From contig JAKIUC010000015.1 of the NCBI GenBank assembly GCA_021647785.1, positions 1 to 64,000 of the forward strand: DNA of 64,000 nt. Direction: 5' to 3'. Positions 18,756 to 27,606 of the stretch are shown here, one piece after another. Under the pieces are notes generated by a model. The model did no database searches. It was not told where the DNA came from and saw only the letters and a list, made by a program, of their open reading frames with translations. Every line of letters starts with the position of its first letter. Position 1 is the first letter of the stretch. This DNA comes from Melioribacteraceae bacterium. GTDB taxonomy: Bacteria; Bacteroidota; Ignavibacteria; Ignavibacteriales; Melioribacteraceae. The position numbers and the translations under genes were made by a program.

Positions 18756-19357
18756 TTACTTTTCCTTTTAATAAAATATTTTATTAGAAAAAAGAGAACA
18801 ACAGCTATGGAAATTAGAACGCCAACAGTAGAATATGTGGCGAGATAATGGTCAATTACTTCTACATTGTTACCGAGAAGCATTCCAGCATAAACGATTA
18901 AAGCATTCCAAGCAAAAGCTGAAATTGTTGCAAGGATAAAAGTCTTTAGAACTTCAAGTTCGTAAACCCCAGTAAAAAAACTGATTACAGAACGTGTGCC
19001 TGGCATAAATCTATTTACAAGAATTAGTTTGTATCCCCATTTGTTAAACCAAATATCTGTGTTGCTTAAACCTTCTTGTGTTATAAATGATATTCTTCCG
19101 GAACGGATAATTTTTTCACCAAATATTTTTCCTACATAATACATCAGCATATATCCGATAGAACTTCCAAAACTTGTAACAAGCAGTACCGGCATATATC
19201 CCAGCGACGTGGTAGCTATTAGAGACGCACCAACAACAACTACAACATCACTTGGCGAGGGTGGAAATACGTTTTCGATAAATGCAAAAAAGAAAAGAAC
19301 AACGTATATTAAAAGAGGGTCGAGGTTGCTCATATAGAGGAGTGTGCTTTCTAACAT
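18752..19357 (-). CDS. DedA-family membrane protein
   Basis: A 201-residue integral membrane protein of the DedA/VTT family, involved in envelope homeostasis and probably lipid flipping. The family motif region is seen as NRFMPGTRSVISFFTGVYEL, with the conserved Arg and Gly, and several hydrophobic segments flank it. A second in-frame ATG (residue 9) could also be the start. It lies one base after ispF and overlaps lnt by 4 bp, in the same operon. Confidence 0.88.
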   Translation of the reverse strand: MLESTLLYMSNLDPLLIYVVLFFFAFIENVFPPSPSDVVVVVGASLIATTSLGYMPVLLVTSFGSSIGYMLMYYVGKIFGEKIIRSGRISFITQEGLSNTDIWFNKWGYKLILVNRFMPGTRSVISFFTGVYELEVLKTFILATISAFAWNALIVYAGMLLGNNVEVIDHYLATYSTVGVLISIAVVLFFLIKYFIKRKSN

Positions 19358-19358
19358 T

Positions 19359-19844
19359 CTATTTTTTCACCATAATTACTGTTGAAATAACTTTAATTCC
19401 TTTCTCTTCACCTACAAAACCCATCCATTCTGATGTAGTAGCTTTAACAGAAATTTGGTCAACGCGGCAATAGAGAATTGATGCAATCTCTTTTCGCATA
19501 GCCTGAATGTACGGTGCCAACTTTGGACGCTGCAAAACAATTGTTGAATCAAGATTGCCGAGTATGTAACCTTCGTTCTCGACAAGTTTGTTAACCTCAC
19601 TTAACAATAGCTTACTATCAATTCCTTTATACTTAGGGTCAGTATCCGGAAAGTGTTTCCCAATATCACCAAGTGCAAGTGCTCCGAGCATTGCATCACA
19701 AATGGAATGCAGTAAAGCATCAGCATCCGAATGCCCTTTCAATCCACGTTCAAATGGAATTTCAATTCCGCCAAGTATAAGTTTACGGTCATCAGTAAAT
19801 TGATGTACGTCGTAACCAAATCCAATTCTATAATCTAAATTCAT
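19359..19844 (-). CDS. ispF: 2-C-methyl-D-erythritol 2,4-cyclodiphosphate synthase
   Basis: An enzyme of the MEP isoprenoid pathway that forms the cyclic diphosphate and releases CMP. GYDVHQF gives the metal ligands Asp12 and His14. HSDADALLHSICDAMLGALA, GDIGKHFPDTDPKYKG and the C-terminal TSEWMGFVGEEKG complete the family pattern. I use the ATG at 19844 (161 residues, normal length). The frame is open for 27 more codons, but that upstream part encodes the widespread TELVEV peptide of an intergenic repeat and is not part of the enzyme. Confidence 0.94.
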   Translation of the reverse strand: MNLDYRIGFGYDVHQFTDDRKLILGGIEIPFERGLKGHSDADALLHSICDAMLGALALGDIGKHFPDTDPKYKGIDSKLLLSEVNKLVENEGYILGNLDSTIVLQRPKLAPYIQAMRKEIASILYCRVDQISVKATTSEWMGFVGEEKGIKVISTVIMVKK

Positions 19845-19895
19845 ATATGTTTTTTGTTTGTTGTATTTATATTTTCTAACACACCCCTTAATCCC

Positions 19896-20020
19896 CACTT
19901 CGACAAGCTCAGTGCAACGTCTCAAGAGGGGAAACGTCAGCCCCTGCGGAGCATTAAAGTCCCCTCTTGAGAGGGAAACGTCAGCCCCTGCAGAGCATTA
20001 AAAGTCCCCTCTTGAGAGGG
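19896..20020. repeat. composite intergenic repeat with two 44/45-bp direct copies
   Basis: It starts with the palindrome-like CACTTCGACAAGCTCAGTG (19896-19914), a repeat seen between genes in many bacteria of this group. Then come two tandem copies of a 44/45-bp unit (19932-19975 and 19976-20020) that differ by one substitution and one inserted A. Each unit ends in CCCCTCTTGAGAGG, which can pair with CTCAAGAGGGG at 19921-19931. Short ORFs read through this block are artefacts of the repeat. Confidence 0.8.
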
Positions 20021-20045
20021 GGTTGGGGGTGTGTTCTTTTTAGTT

Positions 20046-20330
20046 TTAGTGTTTAATTTCAAATAGTGTAAATTCACTCTTATACTCGAACCAATTAACC
20101 GAATGCGATTTAACATACGAATGACTTGGTCCAATTTTTATATAATCAATTAATTCTTCAACTAAATACCTTTCACCTTCAACTACAGTAACAACTTCAC
20201 CAGTAAATAGATTTTTTGTATATCCATTTAATCCAAGATTTTGAGCTTTGGAATAAACGAAATATCTAAATCCAACTCCTTGAACTAATCCGGAAACTGT
20301 AATTTCTGCTTTTACAAAATTGTTAGGCAT
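20046..20330 (-). CDS. acyP: acylphosphatase
   Basis: A small 94-residue enzyme that hydrolyses acyl phosphates such as carbamoyl- or acetyl-phosphate. VQGVGFRYFVYSKAQNLGLNG contains the phosphate-binding loop with the catalytic Arg, and GYTKNLFTGEVVTVVEGE contains the second motif with the Asn. The length and fold pattern match the family exactly. It is separated from ispF by a repeat block and transcribed in the same direction. Confidence 0.93.
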   Translation of the reverse strand: MPNNFVKAEITVSGLVQGVGFRYFVYSKAQNLGLNGYTKNLFTGEVVTVVEGERYLVEELIDYIKIGPSHSYVKSHSVNWFEYKSEFTLFEIKH

Positions 20331-20389
20331 TAATTAAAACAATTATTATTGATGTGTTTAAAGTTAGTTATTTAAAAGTAACTGAAATA

Positions 20390-21319
20390 TTATTCTTTTT
20401 CAAACAATACTTTTACTATTCCATCATAACTCTCAGAAATTATTAGTCCAACAAATATTAGTGCTGCACCTAATAATCCAAACGAAGTTATTCTTTCACT
20501 TAAAAAGATAAATGCAATAACTGCTGCAAATATTGGCTCAAAGGAATATACAATTCCAGCCTTAGTTGGAGTAACAAATCTTTGATATTTTGTTTGCAGT
20601 GTTGTTGTAATTAGTGTAGCAAAAATTGCTGTGTAAAGAATTCCTAATCCAAGTTGGTTGGTAAAATTAATTCGTAATACTTCATAATTGATAACATCAA
20701 AAAATAGTGCTATAACGAAAGCAAGAAATGCAGAGACTCCAATTTGAATAATTAATAGCATCCAAAAATTATATCTGCTCGAAAGCATATCGAGATAGAC
20801 AACATACATTGCAAAAAAGAGAGCACAAATAAGCGTAAGAAAATCACCAAAGTTAAAGTTTGCTGCAATATCACTAAGCAATGTTAGTATCGAATTTCCA
20901 CCAGATAAGAATAGGATTCCGATTAATACCACAGCAACCCCCATGACAGAGCCAGTTTTAGGTCGTTTCTTTTCAACAAGTAATTGAAGTATAGGAATAA
21001 TTGCAACTGCTGTACCAGTTAAAAATGCAGATTTAGTTGCCGATGTATATTTGAGACCAACAGTCTGTGTGCTGAATCCGATAAAGAGAAGCACACCCAA
21101 AAATATTGGTGGTAATAGATTCGAGTGTTTCCAATCAAGTTTTTTGTGGATAATTATTGGCAATAAAATTATACCAGCAATCAAAAACCGCAAGCCAATA
21201 AAGAGCATTGATGATATATCAGTAAGCGACTCTTTTACAATTACAAATGTTGCACTCCAAAGTACTGTAACCAGAAGTAGAATTACTTCACCTTTGTATT
21301 TGTTATAAAAAATAGTCAT
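20390..21319 (-). CDS. EamA/DMT-family transporter
   Basis: An inner-membrane protein of 309 residues with ten hydrophobic segments arranged as two EamA repeats; the second ends near EPIFAAVIAFIFLSERIT. Such transporters export metabolites, often amino acids or nucleotide-related compounds, but the substrate cannot be inferred. I start at the ATG at 21319, which has an AAGGA site; the frame opens eight codons earlier. A second, distinct EamA protein is encoded at 27607-28530. Confidence 0.88.
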   Translation of the reverse strand: MTIFYNKYKGEVILLLVTVLWSATFVIVKESLTDISSMLFIGLRFLIAGIILLPIIIHKKLDWKHSNLLPPIFLGVLLFIGFSTQTVGLKYTSATKSAFLTGTAVAIIPILQLLVEKKRPKTGSVMGVAVVLIGILFLSGGNSILTLLSDIAANFNFGDFLTLICALFFAMYVVYLDMLSSRYNFWMLLIIQIGVSAFLAFVIALFFDVINYEVLRINFTNQLGLGILYTAIFATLITTTLQTKYQRFVTPTKAGIVYSFEPIFAAVIAFIFLSERITSFGLLGAALIFVGLIISESYDGIVKVLFEKE

Positions 21320-21485
21320 TGAATCCTTTTGAATAAGCAACAAAACTTAAAAATAAAATTACAAATAATGATCAAAATACAAATCGCAAAACTCAAACTT
21401 GTGATTTGATATTTTGACTTTGGTCCTTATTTGTTATTTAAATTTTATTATTTATGATTTTTCTTGAAAGAAAATATTTTCGAAA

Positions 21486-22391
21486 TTAATCAATATCATT
21501 ATAACCAAAGGAGTTTAACAATCTCTCGTCACTTCTCCATTTAGGACGAACTTTAACTCGCAACTCTAAATAGACTGGACGGTCGAGCAAAACCTCTATT
21601 GCTTCGCGTGCATATTTGCCAACTCTTTTTATTGCATCCCCTCGCTTACCTATTATTATTGGCTTTTGTGTCTCTCGTTCAACTATAATGGATGCAGAAA
21701 TAAAATCTTTACGTCCCTCTCTTTCGTGAAATTCTTCAATTAAAACTTCAGTGCTAAATGGAATTTCTTCTTTATAAATTTCAAATATTTTTTCACGAAT
21801 TATTTCGGAAACGAAGAATCGCTCGTGTTCATCTGTTATTTGGTCATCCGGAAAATATTTTGGACCAAGCGGAAGGTGTTCAACTATTGTATCAACAACT
21901 GTTTGTACACTAAAACTAAGCAATGCCGAGACTGGAATAATTTTTTCAAAAATATTAAGTCCTTCAAATTTTTCAATTAGTTTATTAATTATTGCTTCGT
22001 TCGATTTATCTATTTTATTAAGAATTAAAATTTTTGGTTTTTTGTGTTTATCTAAAATCTGTTTAACAATTTTATCCTTCAGAGTTTTTTCGCCAGTAGG
22101 GTCTTCTATTACATCAACAATAACCACTATTACATCAGCATCGCGAACCGAGTTTTGCACATAAGTCATAAACTTTTTTTGAAGAAGATAATTGGGATTT
22201 AAAATACCAGGAGTATCGAGAAAAATAATTTGATATTTTTCATCCGATAAAATTCCAAGAACTCGCTTGCGTGTTGTTTGCGGTTTGTTCGTTACAATAG
22301 ATAACCGCTCACCAAGTATGCTGTTCATCAATGTTGACTTACCAACATTGGGCTTGCCAATTATTGCAGCGTATCCAGATTTTGTTTCCAT
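21486..22391 (-). CDS. era: GTPase Era
   Basis: An essential GTPase that binds 16S rRNA during 30S assembly. The G motifs are clear: GKPNVGKST (G1), DTPG (G3), NKID (G4). The C-terminal KH domain contains IIGKRGDAIKRVGKYAREAI. The length of 301 residues is canonical. It is the first gene of the minus-strand set and is divergent from the phase-variable lipoprotein gene. Confidence 0.96.
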   Translation of the reverse strand: METKSGYAAIIGKPNVGKSTLMNSILGERLSIVTNKPQTTRKRVLGILSDEKYQIIFLDTPGILNPNYLLQKKFMTYVQNSVRDADVIVVIVDVIEDPTGEKTLKDKIVKQILDKHKKPKILILNKIDKSNEAIINKLIEKFEGLNIFEKIIPVSALLSFSVQTVVDTIVEHLPLGPKYFPDDQITDEHERFFVSEIIREKIFEIYKEEIPFSTEVLIEEFHEREGRKDFISASIIVERETQKPIIIGKRGDAIKRVGKYAREAIEVLLDRPVYLELRVKVRPKWRSDERLLNSFGYNDID

Positions 22392-22537
22392 ACTATTTCT
22401 TTTTGTTTTTGCAAAGATAGTAATTTGCTTTAATTATTTACTTGCATTAATAAAATAACTATTACTACTTTTGTAGTAGTTAAATATTTATTTAATAAAT
22501 CTTTAATTAATCTAGGAGGCAACATGAGTACCCACAA

Positions 22538-22584
22538 CCGCAATACCGCAATACCGCAATACCGCAATACCGCAATACCGCAAT
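22538..22584 (+). repeat. octanucleotide tandem repeat (CCGCAATA), 5 full units plus 7 nt
   Basis: Five perfect CCGCAATA units and a partial sixth lie 14 bp after an ATG (22524-22526) that has a strong AGGAGG ribosome site. Because the unit is 8 bp, each gain or loss shifts the reading frame. With the present number, the ATG leads to a TAG 31 codons later. One more unit, or two fewer, would join it to the lipoprotein frame that follows. This is the structure of a slipped-strand phase-variation switch, read here in the OFF state. Confidence 0.88.
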
Positions 22585-22641
22585 TTAATTTATATTTTTC
22601 TAATTGCAATTATTTCTAGCATTATCTTTTCTTGTAACGAA

Positions 22642-23640
22642 ATGGTTACTAATGAGAATCATGAAAAAGTGAGTGGAAAACTTTTAAAAGAAATTGGACC
22701 TAAAGCTCTAAACTGTAGTAAAAGAACAAAGTTTGTTTGGGGGTTAGACCATTATAAACCAAGGAATGGTAAAGAAATAGGGTTTTGGCCCACTGGATTT
22801 GCATCAATGAGTAAAATGAAAGTTAAGTGGGGGTTTTCAAATGTTTTTATTCGCAGCGAAAGTGAATATACTCAAGCAAAGAATGCAGGATTCACAGATG
22901 CCGATATGATGGCAAACGTAACGATAACTAACAATACCACTAGTGCTTATAGTTACCCTTTTAAACCTGCACAGTATTTTGAAAATTATTATATTGATGA
23001 ACCAAGTGAACATGGAAAAACACTTGCAAATGTAGATATTGTTGCTAAAGATTTAGCACCAAATTTACTAAAATTAGGAAGCTATAAAATTGGATTTTGG
23101 TTAGACCCCCAAGACTGGCATGAAGATTTTTACAAAACCATTATTTCTTGGAATAGTAATGTGCGAATTATGAGTGACAATTATTACGGGCTACTATGTG
23201 CGTTTGACCAAAGAAGTTATTGGGATGATTTTAAAGATGCGTATGGAAATAAAAACGAAATGAATTGGACTTCGTTGATTATTGATAGACCAAATTATGA
23301 GTTCTTTGGTCTTTTTCAAAAAGCAAGTAGTCTTGGAATGAATAGCTTGTGGTTATACATTGGGAGAGAAGATACCTATTGTGGTGATGGTACGCATTTA
23401 AAACAATCACTCTTTGATAGTTATTTAAGTGTTTTTCTTAGCTCTGCAAAATCGGCAGGTTGGTTAACACAGTATGATCGTTTATATAGATTTGAATATA
23501 GTTGCCCTACAGCAGACCCATGCAATACTTGTGACCAAAATAACATTTCAGAATCTAGCGGTTGGGTATTGGATAAAGTAATTAATACTGGTTACATTGA
23601 AGAATGGGACGAAAGCCATTGGGAGGAAACAACACAATGA
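22642..23640 (+). CDS. probable phase-variable lipoprotein, TIM-barrel-like, unknown function
   Basis: The first Met in this frame is at 22642, but the frame is open upstream and encodes NLIYIFLIAIISSIIFSC (22582-22635), a lipoprotein signal with an FSC lipobox. The intended start is therefore the ATG at 22524, which is out of frame in this sequence because of the octanucleotide repeat. The 332 residues after the lipobox alternate beta and helical stretches (KFVWGLDHY, YYIDEPSEHG, KIGFWLDPQDW, TSLIIDRPNY, SLWLYIGRE) like a TIM barrel of a glycosidase, but I do not recognise the family. The last codons overlap the next gene by 4 bp. If the repeat count is real, no exported product is made in this cell. 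Confidence 0.75.
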   Translation: MVTNENHEKVSGKLLKEIGPKALNCSKRTKFVWGLDHYKPRNGKEIGFWPTGFASMSKMKVKWGFSNVFIRSESEYTQAKNAGFTDADMMANVTITNNTTSAYSYPFKPAQYFENYYIDEPSEHGKTLANVDIVAKDLAPNLLKLGSYKIGFWLDPQDWHEDFYKTIISWNSNVRIMSDNYYGLLCAFDQRSYWDDFKDAYGNKNEMNWTSLIIDRPNYEFFGLFQKASSLGMNSLWLYIGREDTYCGDGTHLKQSLFDSYLSVFLSSAKSAGWLTQYDRLYRFEYSCPTADPCNTCDQNNISESSGWVLDKVINTGYIEEWDESHWEETTQ

Positions 23641-24287
23641 GAAAAGTACCTTTTGTAATATTTTTTATTTTGTTAAGTAATAACATTTTTGCACAAGGTT
23701 TTGGCTTAACTATTAAATCCACTTTTCATGTTGGAACTAGTTATTCTTCATATACAAATTTGTCTCTTGAAGGACTATTTTCTTTTTATGACAATATGTT
23801 TGAAGTTGGACCAATAATTGGAATTGTTTATTCTGAACCTAAACCAAATTTTGATAATATTACATTATCCGGTTATTATTATACAGATGTTGTAGATATT
23901 GCAAAGATTTTAATTGGTGGTAAGCTCTACTTTTACCCAATTACATTTAACTCCACCTTTGCACCATTTATTGGAGTTAGTGTTGGGAAACTTAGTGATA
24001 GTAAATCCCTTCTTTTTTTTCTTAAAAGTGGAGATAATATGATTATGCAATCTGGACTTTATAATTTTAAGACAATAGATGATTACTCCTACTCATTTTT
24101 AAGTGGACTTAAAATATTCACTACAAAGGGTTTTAATTTTTTTCTTGAATTAGAATTCCAATATCGGAAGTTTACTTTAGAGTACGATGAATATTGGGAA
24201 TACCCTATTGATGAGTGGATAGAACATTCTGAAAAGATGAGCATTAAAGCTTTTAACATAGGTGTTGGTTTGCAGTTTGTGTTTTAA
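23637..24287 (+). CDS. outer-membrane beta-barrel protein, copy 1
   Basis: A 216-residue exported protein with signal peptide MRKVPFVIFFILLSNNIFAQ, alternating beta strands and a terminal QFVF, the signature of proteins inserted into the outer membrane by BamA. Shared phrases with the following gene (YDNMFEVGPIIGI, FYPI, FAPFIGV, LELEFQYRKFTLEYDEY) show the two are paralogues. The start is the ATG at 23637, overlapping the lipoprotein stop (ATGA) with GGGAGG just upstream, so it is translationally coupled to the lipoprotein gene. The function is unknown. Confidence 0.82.
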   Translation: MRKVPFVIFFILLSNNIFAQGFGLTIKSTFHVGTSYSSYTNLSLEGLFSFYDNMFEVGPIIGIVYSEPKPNFDNITLSGYYYTDVVDIAKILIGGKLYFYPITFNSTFAPFIGVSVGKLSDSKSLLFFLKSGDNMIMQSGLYNFKTIDDYSYSFLSGLKIFTTKGFNFFLELEFQYRKFTLEYDEYWEYPIDEWIEHSEKMSIKAFNIGVGLQFVF

Positions 24288-24292
24288 TTATA

Positions 24293-24391
24293 AACATCTC
24301 CGAATCTGGAGGTTGGGTGTTGGATAAAGTAATTAATACTGGTTACATTGAAGAATGGGACGAAAGTCATTGGGAGGAAACAACTCAATGA
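24293..24391 (+). pseudogene. duplicated 3' end of the lipoprotein gene (fragment)
   Basis: Thirty-two codons plus a stop reproduce the C-terminus of the upstream lipoprotein (NISES then GWVLDKVINTGYIEEW...) with few base changes, and it has no start of its own. It still supplies the GGGAGG ribosome site and the ATGA overlap for outer-membrane copy 2. It shows that a unit of about 750 bp (lipoprotein tail plus barrel gene) was duplicated in tandem. Confidence 0.88.
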
Positions 24392-25092
24392 GAAAAATTA
24401 TTTTCATAATACTTTTTCTTTTATTGAATTGTACAATTTCTTCACAAGATTTTGGTCTATCTGCTAAATACTCTATCAATGTAGAAAATAGCTATGATAC
24501 TTATAGAACTCTTTCTTTTGGGGGTTCTTATTTCTTTTATAATAATATGTTCGAAGTTGGACCTTTAATTGGTATTGAATATTCTGAACTAAAGGGAAAT
24601 TATAGTGATATTGATTTTAGTGAGGAAAAATATTATTTCATCGATAAGGTGGAAACTGGTAGTGCATTTGTGGGGGCAAATTTATATTTTTATCCAATTA
24701 AACTTTCTATTGCCCTTTCACCATTTATTGGTATAAGAGGTGGAGTTTATACTGAAAACCGATCCTTAAGCTATCTACTTTATCCAGTAATCTTTCTATT
24801 TTATCCAAATGATTATCTCTATCCTGGAGGTAACCATATTTCTGAACCTGGACTTTATAATTTTCATGCAGATAAAAAATATGAGTTTTCACTATTAACA
24901 GGATTTAAACTTATATCAAAAAAAGGAATTAATGTCATTTTTGAATTAGAGTACCAACATCGCAAATTTACTCTTAAGTATGATGAGTATAGGTATGATT
25001 CAGAAGGTTGGTTAAAAATAGTAGAAAGACACTCTGAAGACCAGATTGTAAATGCTTTTAATTTTGGTATTGGTTTGCAGTTTGTGTTTTAA
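24388..25092 (+). CDS. outer-membrane beta-barrel protein, copy 2
   Basis: A 234-residue paralogue of the preceding barrel protein. It has a signal sequence ending near SSQ, the shared YNNMFEVGPLIGIEYSE and ELEYQHRKFTLKYDEY blocks, and the same terminal GLQFVF. The start is the ATG at 24388, behind the duplicated GGGAGG. Loops between strands differ most from copy 1 (for example FYPNDYLYPGG), as expected for surface-exposed parts. The two copies may have diverged in ligand or antigenic properties; the function is unknown. Confidence 0.82.
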   Translation: MRKIIFIILFLLLNCTISSQDFGLSAKYSINVENSYDTYRTLSFGGSYFFYNNMFEVGPLIGIEYSELKGNYSDIDFSEEKYYFIDKVETGSAFVGANLYFYPIKLSIALSPFIGIRGGVYTENRSLSYLLYPVIFLFYPNDYLYPGGNHISEPGLYNFHADKKYEFSLLTGFKLISKKGINVIFELEYQHRKFTLKYDEYRYDSEGWLKIVERHSEDQIVNAFNFGIGLQFVF

Positions 25093-25100
25093 TCACAAAA

Positions 25101-25133
25101 GAAACCCAACCTCACTATGCGAGGTTGGGTTTC
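25101..25133. terminator. strong hairpin, probably bidirectional terminator
   Basis: Perfect 13-bp arms GAAACCCAACCTC (25101-25113) and GAGGTTGGGTTTC (25121-25133) with a 7-nt loop. The hairpin sits between the convergent barrel gene and the malic enzyme gene. On the minus strand it is followed by TTTTGTG, a better T-rich tail than on the plus strand. Confidence 0.8.
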
Positions 25134-25153
25134 TGATAAAAGTAATTATCAAA

Positions 25154-27409
25154 TTATTTCAACTTTCCAGCATCAACAACAGCAATGGCGGACATATTAA
25201 TAATATCATCCACGCTTGCGTTACGTTGTAAAACGTGAATAGGTTTGTTCATTCCCATCATAATTGGACCAATTGCTGTAGTGGATGTTAGTTTATCCAT
25301 TAATTTATAAGTAATATTAGCAGCCGAAAGATTTGGGAATATGAGAATATTTGCACGACTTTGTAATTTGCTAAATGGATACTCATGTTCTAAAGTATAT
25401 GAATCAACAGCAGTATCTGCCTGCATTTCGCCATCGCAAATTATATCGGGACGTAATTCATTTACAAGCCCGGCTGCCCACCTCATTTTTTTCGATTCCT
25501 CATGCTGTGCACTACCAAAATCGCTAAATGAAAGCATTGCAACTCGTGGTTCAATATCAAATTCTTTTACAGTATCGGCAGCAAGGATAGCAATGAGAGC
25601 TAATTCATCTGCTGTAGGATTTATATTTACAGAAGTATCTGCTAAGAAAAAGACTTTACCACTTCTGATTAAAATGTGCATGCCCGCAACTCTATTAATT
25701 CCATTTTTTACACCAATGCACTCTAATGCTGGCTTTATAGTTTCTGGGTAGAATGCACTAACACCACTTATTAAAGCATCGGCATCTCCTGTTTCAACCA
25801 TCATAGAACCAAAATAGTTTGGACGATGATGCAACAGTTTTTTGGCTATCTCTCTGGTAACACCTTTTCGTTTCCTTTTTTCATAATATTTATCTGCATA
25901 TTCTTCAACTTTTTCACAAGTACTTAAATCGTGAATTTTAAAATTTGCAGAATCAAAACCGAGGTTACTTATTTTTTCCTCTATTAATTCTTTTCTGCCA
26001 ATAAGTATTGGGAACCCTATTCCCTCATCAGCAACAGCATTTGCTGCTTTAATTATGCTTTCATTTTCTCCTTCAGGATAAACAATTCTTTTGGGATTCT
26101 CTTTTGCTTTATGAGCCATTAAACGAATAATTTCTTGAGAGAAGCCAAGACGCTCTTTTAATTCTTCTTCATATTCATGCCAATCTTCAATTGTTGTTCT
26201 CGCAACTCCTCCATCAATAGCTGCTTTAGCAATTGCTGGTGCAACCTTCCAGAGTACGCGTGGGTCAAATGGTTTAGGAATAATGTACTCACGACCAAAT
26301 GAGAATTCTTCTCCACTATAAGCTTTCTTAACAATATCAGGAACTTCCTCTTTTGCCAAATCTGCTAACGCCATTACAGCAGCCATTTTCATCTCTTCGG
26401 TAATAGCTTTTGCTTTTACATCTAAAGCCCCTCTAAAAATGAATGGAAAGCCGAGTACATTGTTTACTTGATTTGGGTAGTCACTACGTCCAGTTGCCAT
26501 AATTACATCGCTCCGTGCTTCTATCGCATCTGTGTATGTAATTTCAGGATCTGGATTTGCCATTGCCATAATTATTGGAGTATCAGCCATTCCTGCAACC
26601 ATTCCTTTACTTAACAATCCGCCTTTGGAAAGTCCAAGAAATGCATCCGCCCCATTTAATGCTGCTTCGAGAGATTCAAAAGCTGTCTCTTGAGCAAATG
26701 CAGCTTTGTATTCATTTAAATCTGTTCTTCCTTTATGGATATGACCTTTGGTATCGAACATTGCAATATTTTCTTGTTTAACACCAGCAGTAACATATAG
26801 ATGACTACACGCAATACCCGCAGCACCAGCACCAACAACAACGAGACGCATATCTTCCATTTTTTTGCCGGCAATTTCAGTTGCATTTATTAGTGCTGCA
26901 CAAGAGATAATTGCAGTGCCATGCTGGTCATCGTGGAATACTGGAATATCCATTGTTTTCTTTAACTCACGTTCAATCTCAAAACATTCGGGGGCTTTAA
27001 TATCTTCCAGGTTTATTCCACCAAATGTAGGTTCTAAAAGTTGTACGGCTCTAATTATTTCCTTCGGGTCTTCTGTATTCAATTCAATATCAAAAACATC
27101 AATATCAGCAAATCTTTTAAAGAGAACACCTTTTCCTTCCATCACTGGTTTACTAGCCGCTGCACCAATATTTCCTAATCCAAGAACAGCAGTACCATTT
27201 GAAATTACTGCAACAAGATTACCCTTTGCAGTATATTCGTAAACATCTTCCGGATTTTTTTCAATTTCCAGGCAAGGGTCTGCTACACCAGGAGTATAAG
27301 CAAGCGATAGCTCACGCGCAGTATAACATGGCTTTGTTGCAACAACTTCTATTTTACCTTTTCTACCTTCACTATGGTATTTTAAAGCTTCTTCTTTTGT
27401 AACACTCAT
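25154..27409 (-). CDS. maeB: NADP-dependent malic enzyme with phosphotransacetylase-like domain
   Basis: A 751-residue MaeB-type enzyme that decarboxylates malate to pyruvate with NADP, supplying NADPH. The N-terminal malic domain has [23 protein letters not shown] and the nucleotide site [15 protein letters not shown]. The C-terminal third (from about 425, [17 protein letters not shown]) is a phosphotransacetylase-like domain that in E. coli MaeB is regulatory. I start at the ATG at 27409, five codons inside the open frame, because GGGAGAG lies at the right distance. Monocistronic, with a strong terminator. Confidence 0.94.
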   Translation of the reverse strand: MSVTKEEALKYHSEGRKGKIEVVATKPCYTARELSLAYTPGVADPCLEIEKNPEDVYEYTAKGNLVAVISNGTAVLGLGNIGAAASKPVMEGKGVLFKRFADIDVFDIELNTEDPKEIIRAVQLLEPTFGGINLEDIKAPECFEIERELKKTMDIPVFHDDQHGTAIISCAALINATEIAGKKMEDMRLVVVGAGAAGIACSHLYVTAGVKQENIAMFDTKGHIHKGRTDLNEYKAAFAQETAFESLEAALNGADAFLGLSKGGLLSKGMVAGMADTPIIMAMANPDPEITYTDAIEARSDVIMATGRSDYPNQVNNVLGFPFIFRGALDVKAKAITEEMKMAAVMALADLAKEEVPDIVKKAYSGEEFSFGREYIIPKPFDPRVLWKVAPAIAKAAIDGGVARTTIEDWHEYEEELKERLGFSQEIIRLMAHKAKENPKRIVYPEGENESIIKAANAVADEGIGFPILIGRKELIEEKISNLGFDSANFKIHDLSTCEKVEEYADKYYEKRKRKGVTREIAKKLLHHRPNYFGSMMVETGDADALISGVSAFYPETIKPALECIGVKNGINRVAGMHILIRSGKVFFLADTSVNINPTADELALIAILAADTVKEFDIEPRVAMLSFSDFGSAQHEESKKMRWAAGLVNELRPDIICDGEMQADTAVDSYTLEHEYPFSKLQSRANILIFPNLSAANITYKLMDKLTSTTAIGPIMMGMNKPIHVLQRNASVDDIINMSAIAVVDAGKLK

Positions 27410-27606
27410 TTTTCTCTCTCCCATAATTTAAAACCTACTCTTTAAAAATTGCAAATATTTGAATAGAAACAAAGGAGAAATAATGGGACTAAAAGATTTT
27501 ATTAGTTGATAAAAAATTTGACAACCATTCAAGTAAGAAGTAACCAAAAATTCACTTATAGATATTCTCAGCAAAATCTTAAATGGCAATTGAATAGAAA
27601 ATGATT

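Noticed and set aside
19937-20134. A 65-residue minus-strand ORF overlapping acyP
   Set aside because: It runs through the acylphosphatase gene in another frame and then through the tandem repeat block; the true gene has clear family motifs.
22538-22584. Short regular repeats as a CRISPR array
   Set aside because: The period is 8 bp with no spacers and no cas genes are present; it is a simple tandem repeat inside a 5' coding end.
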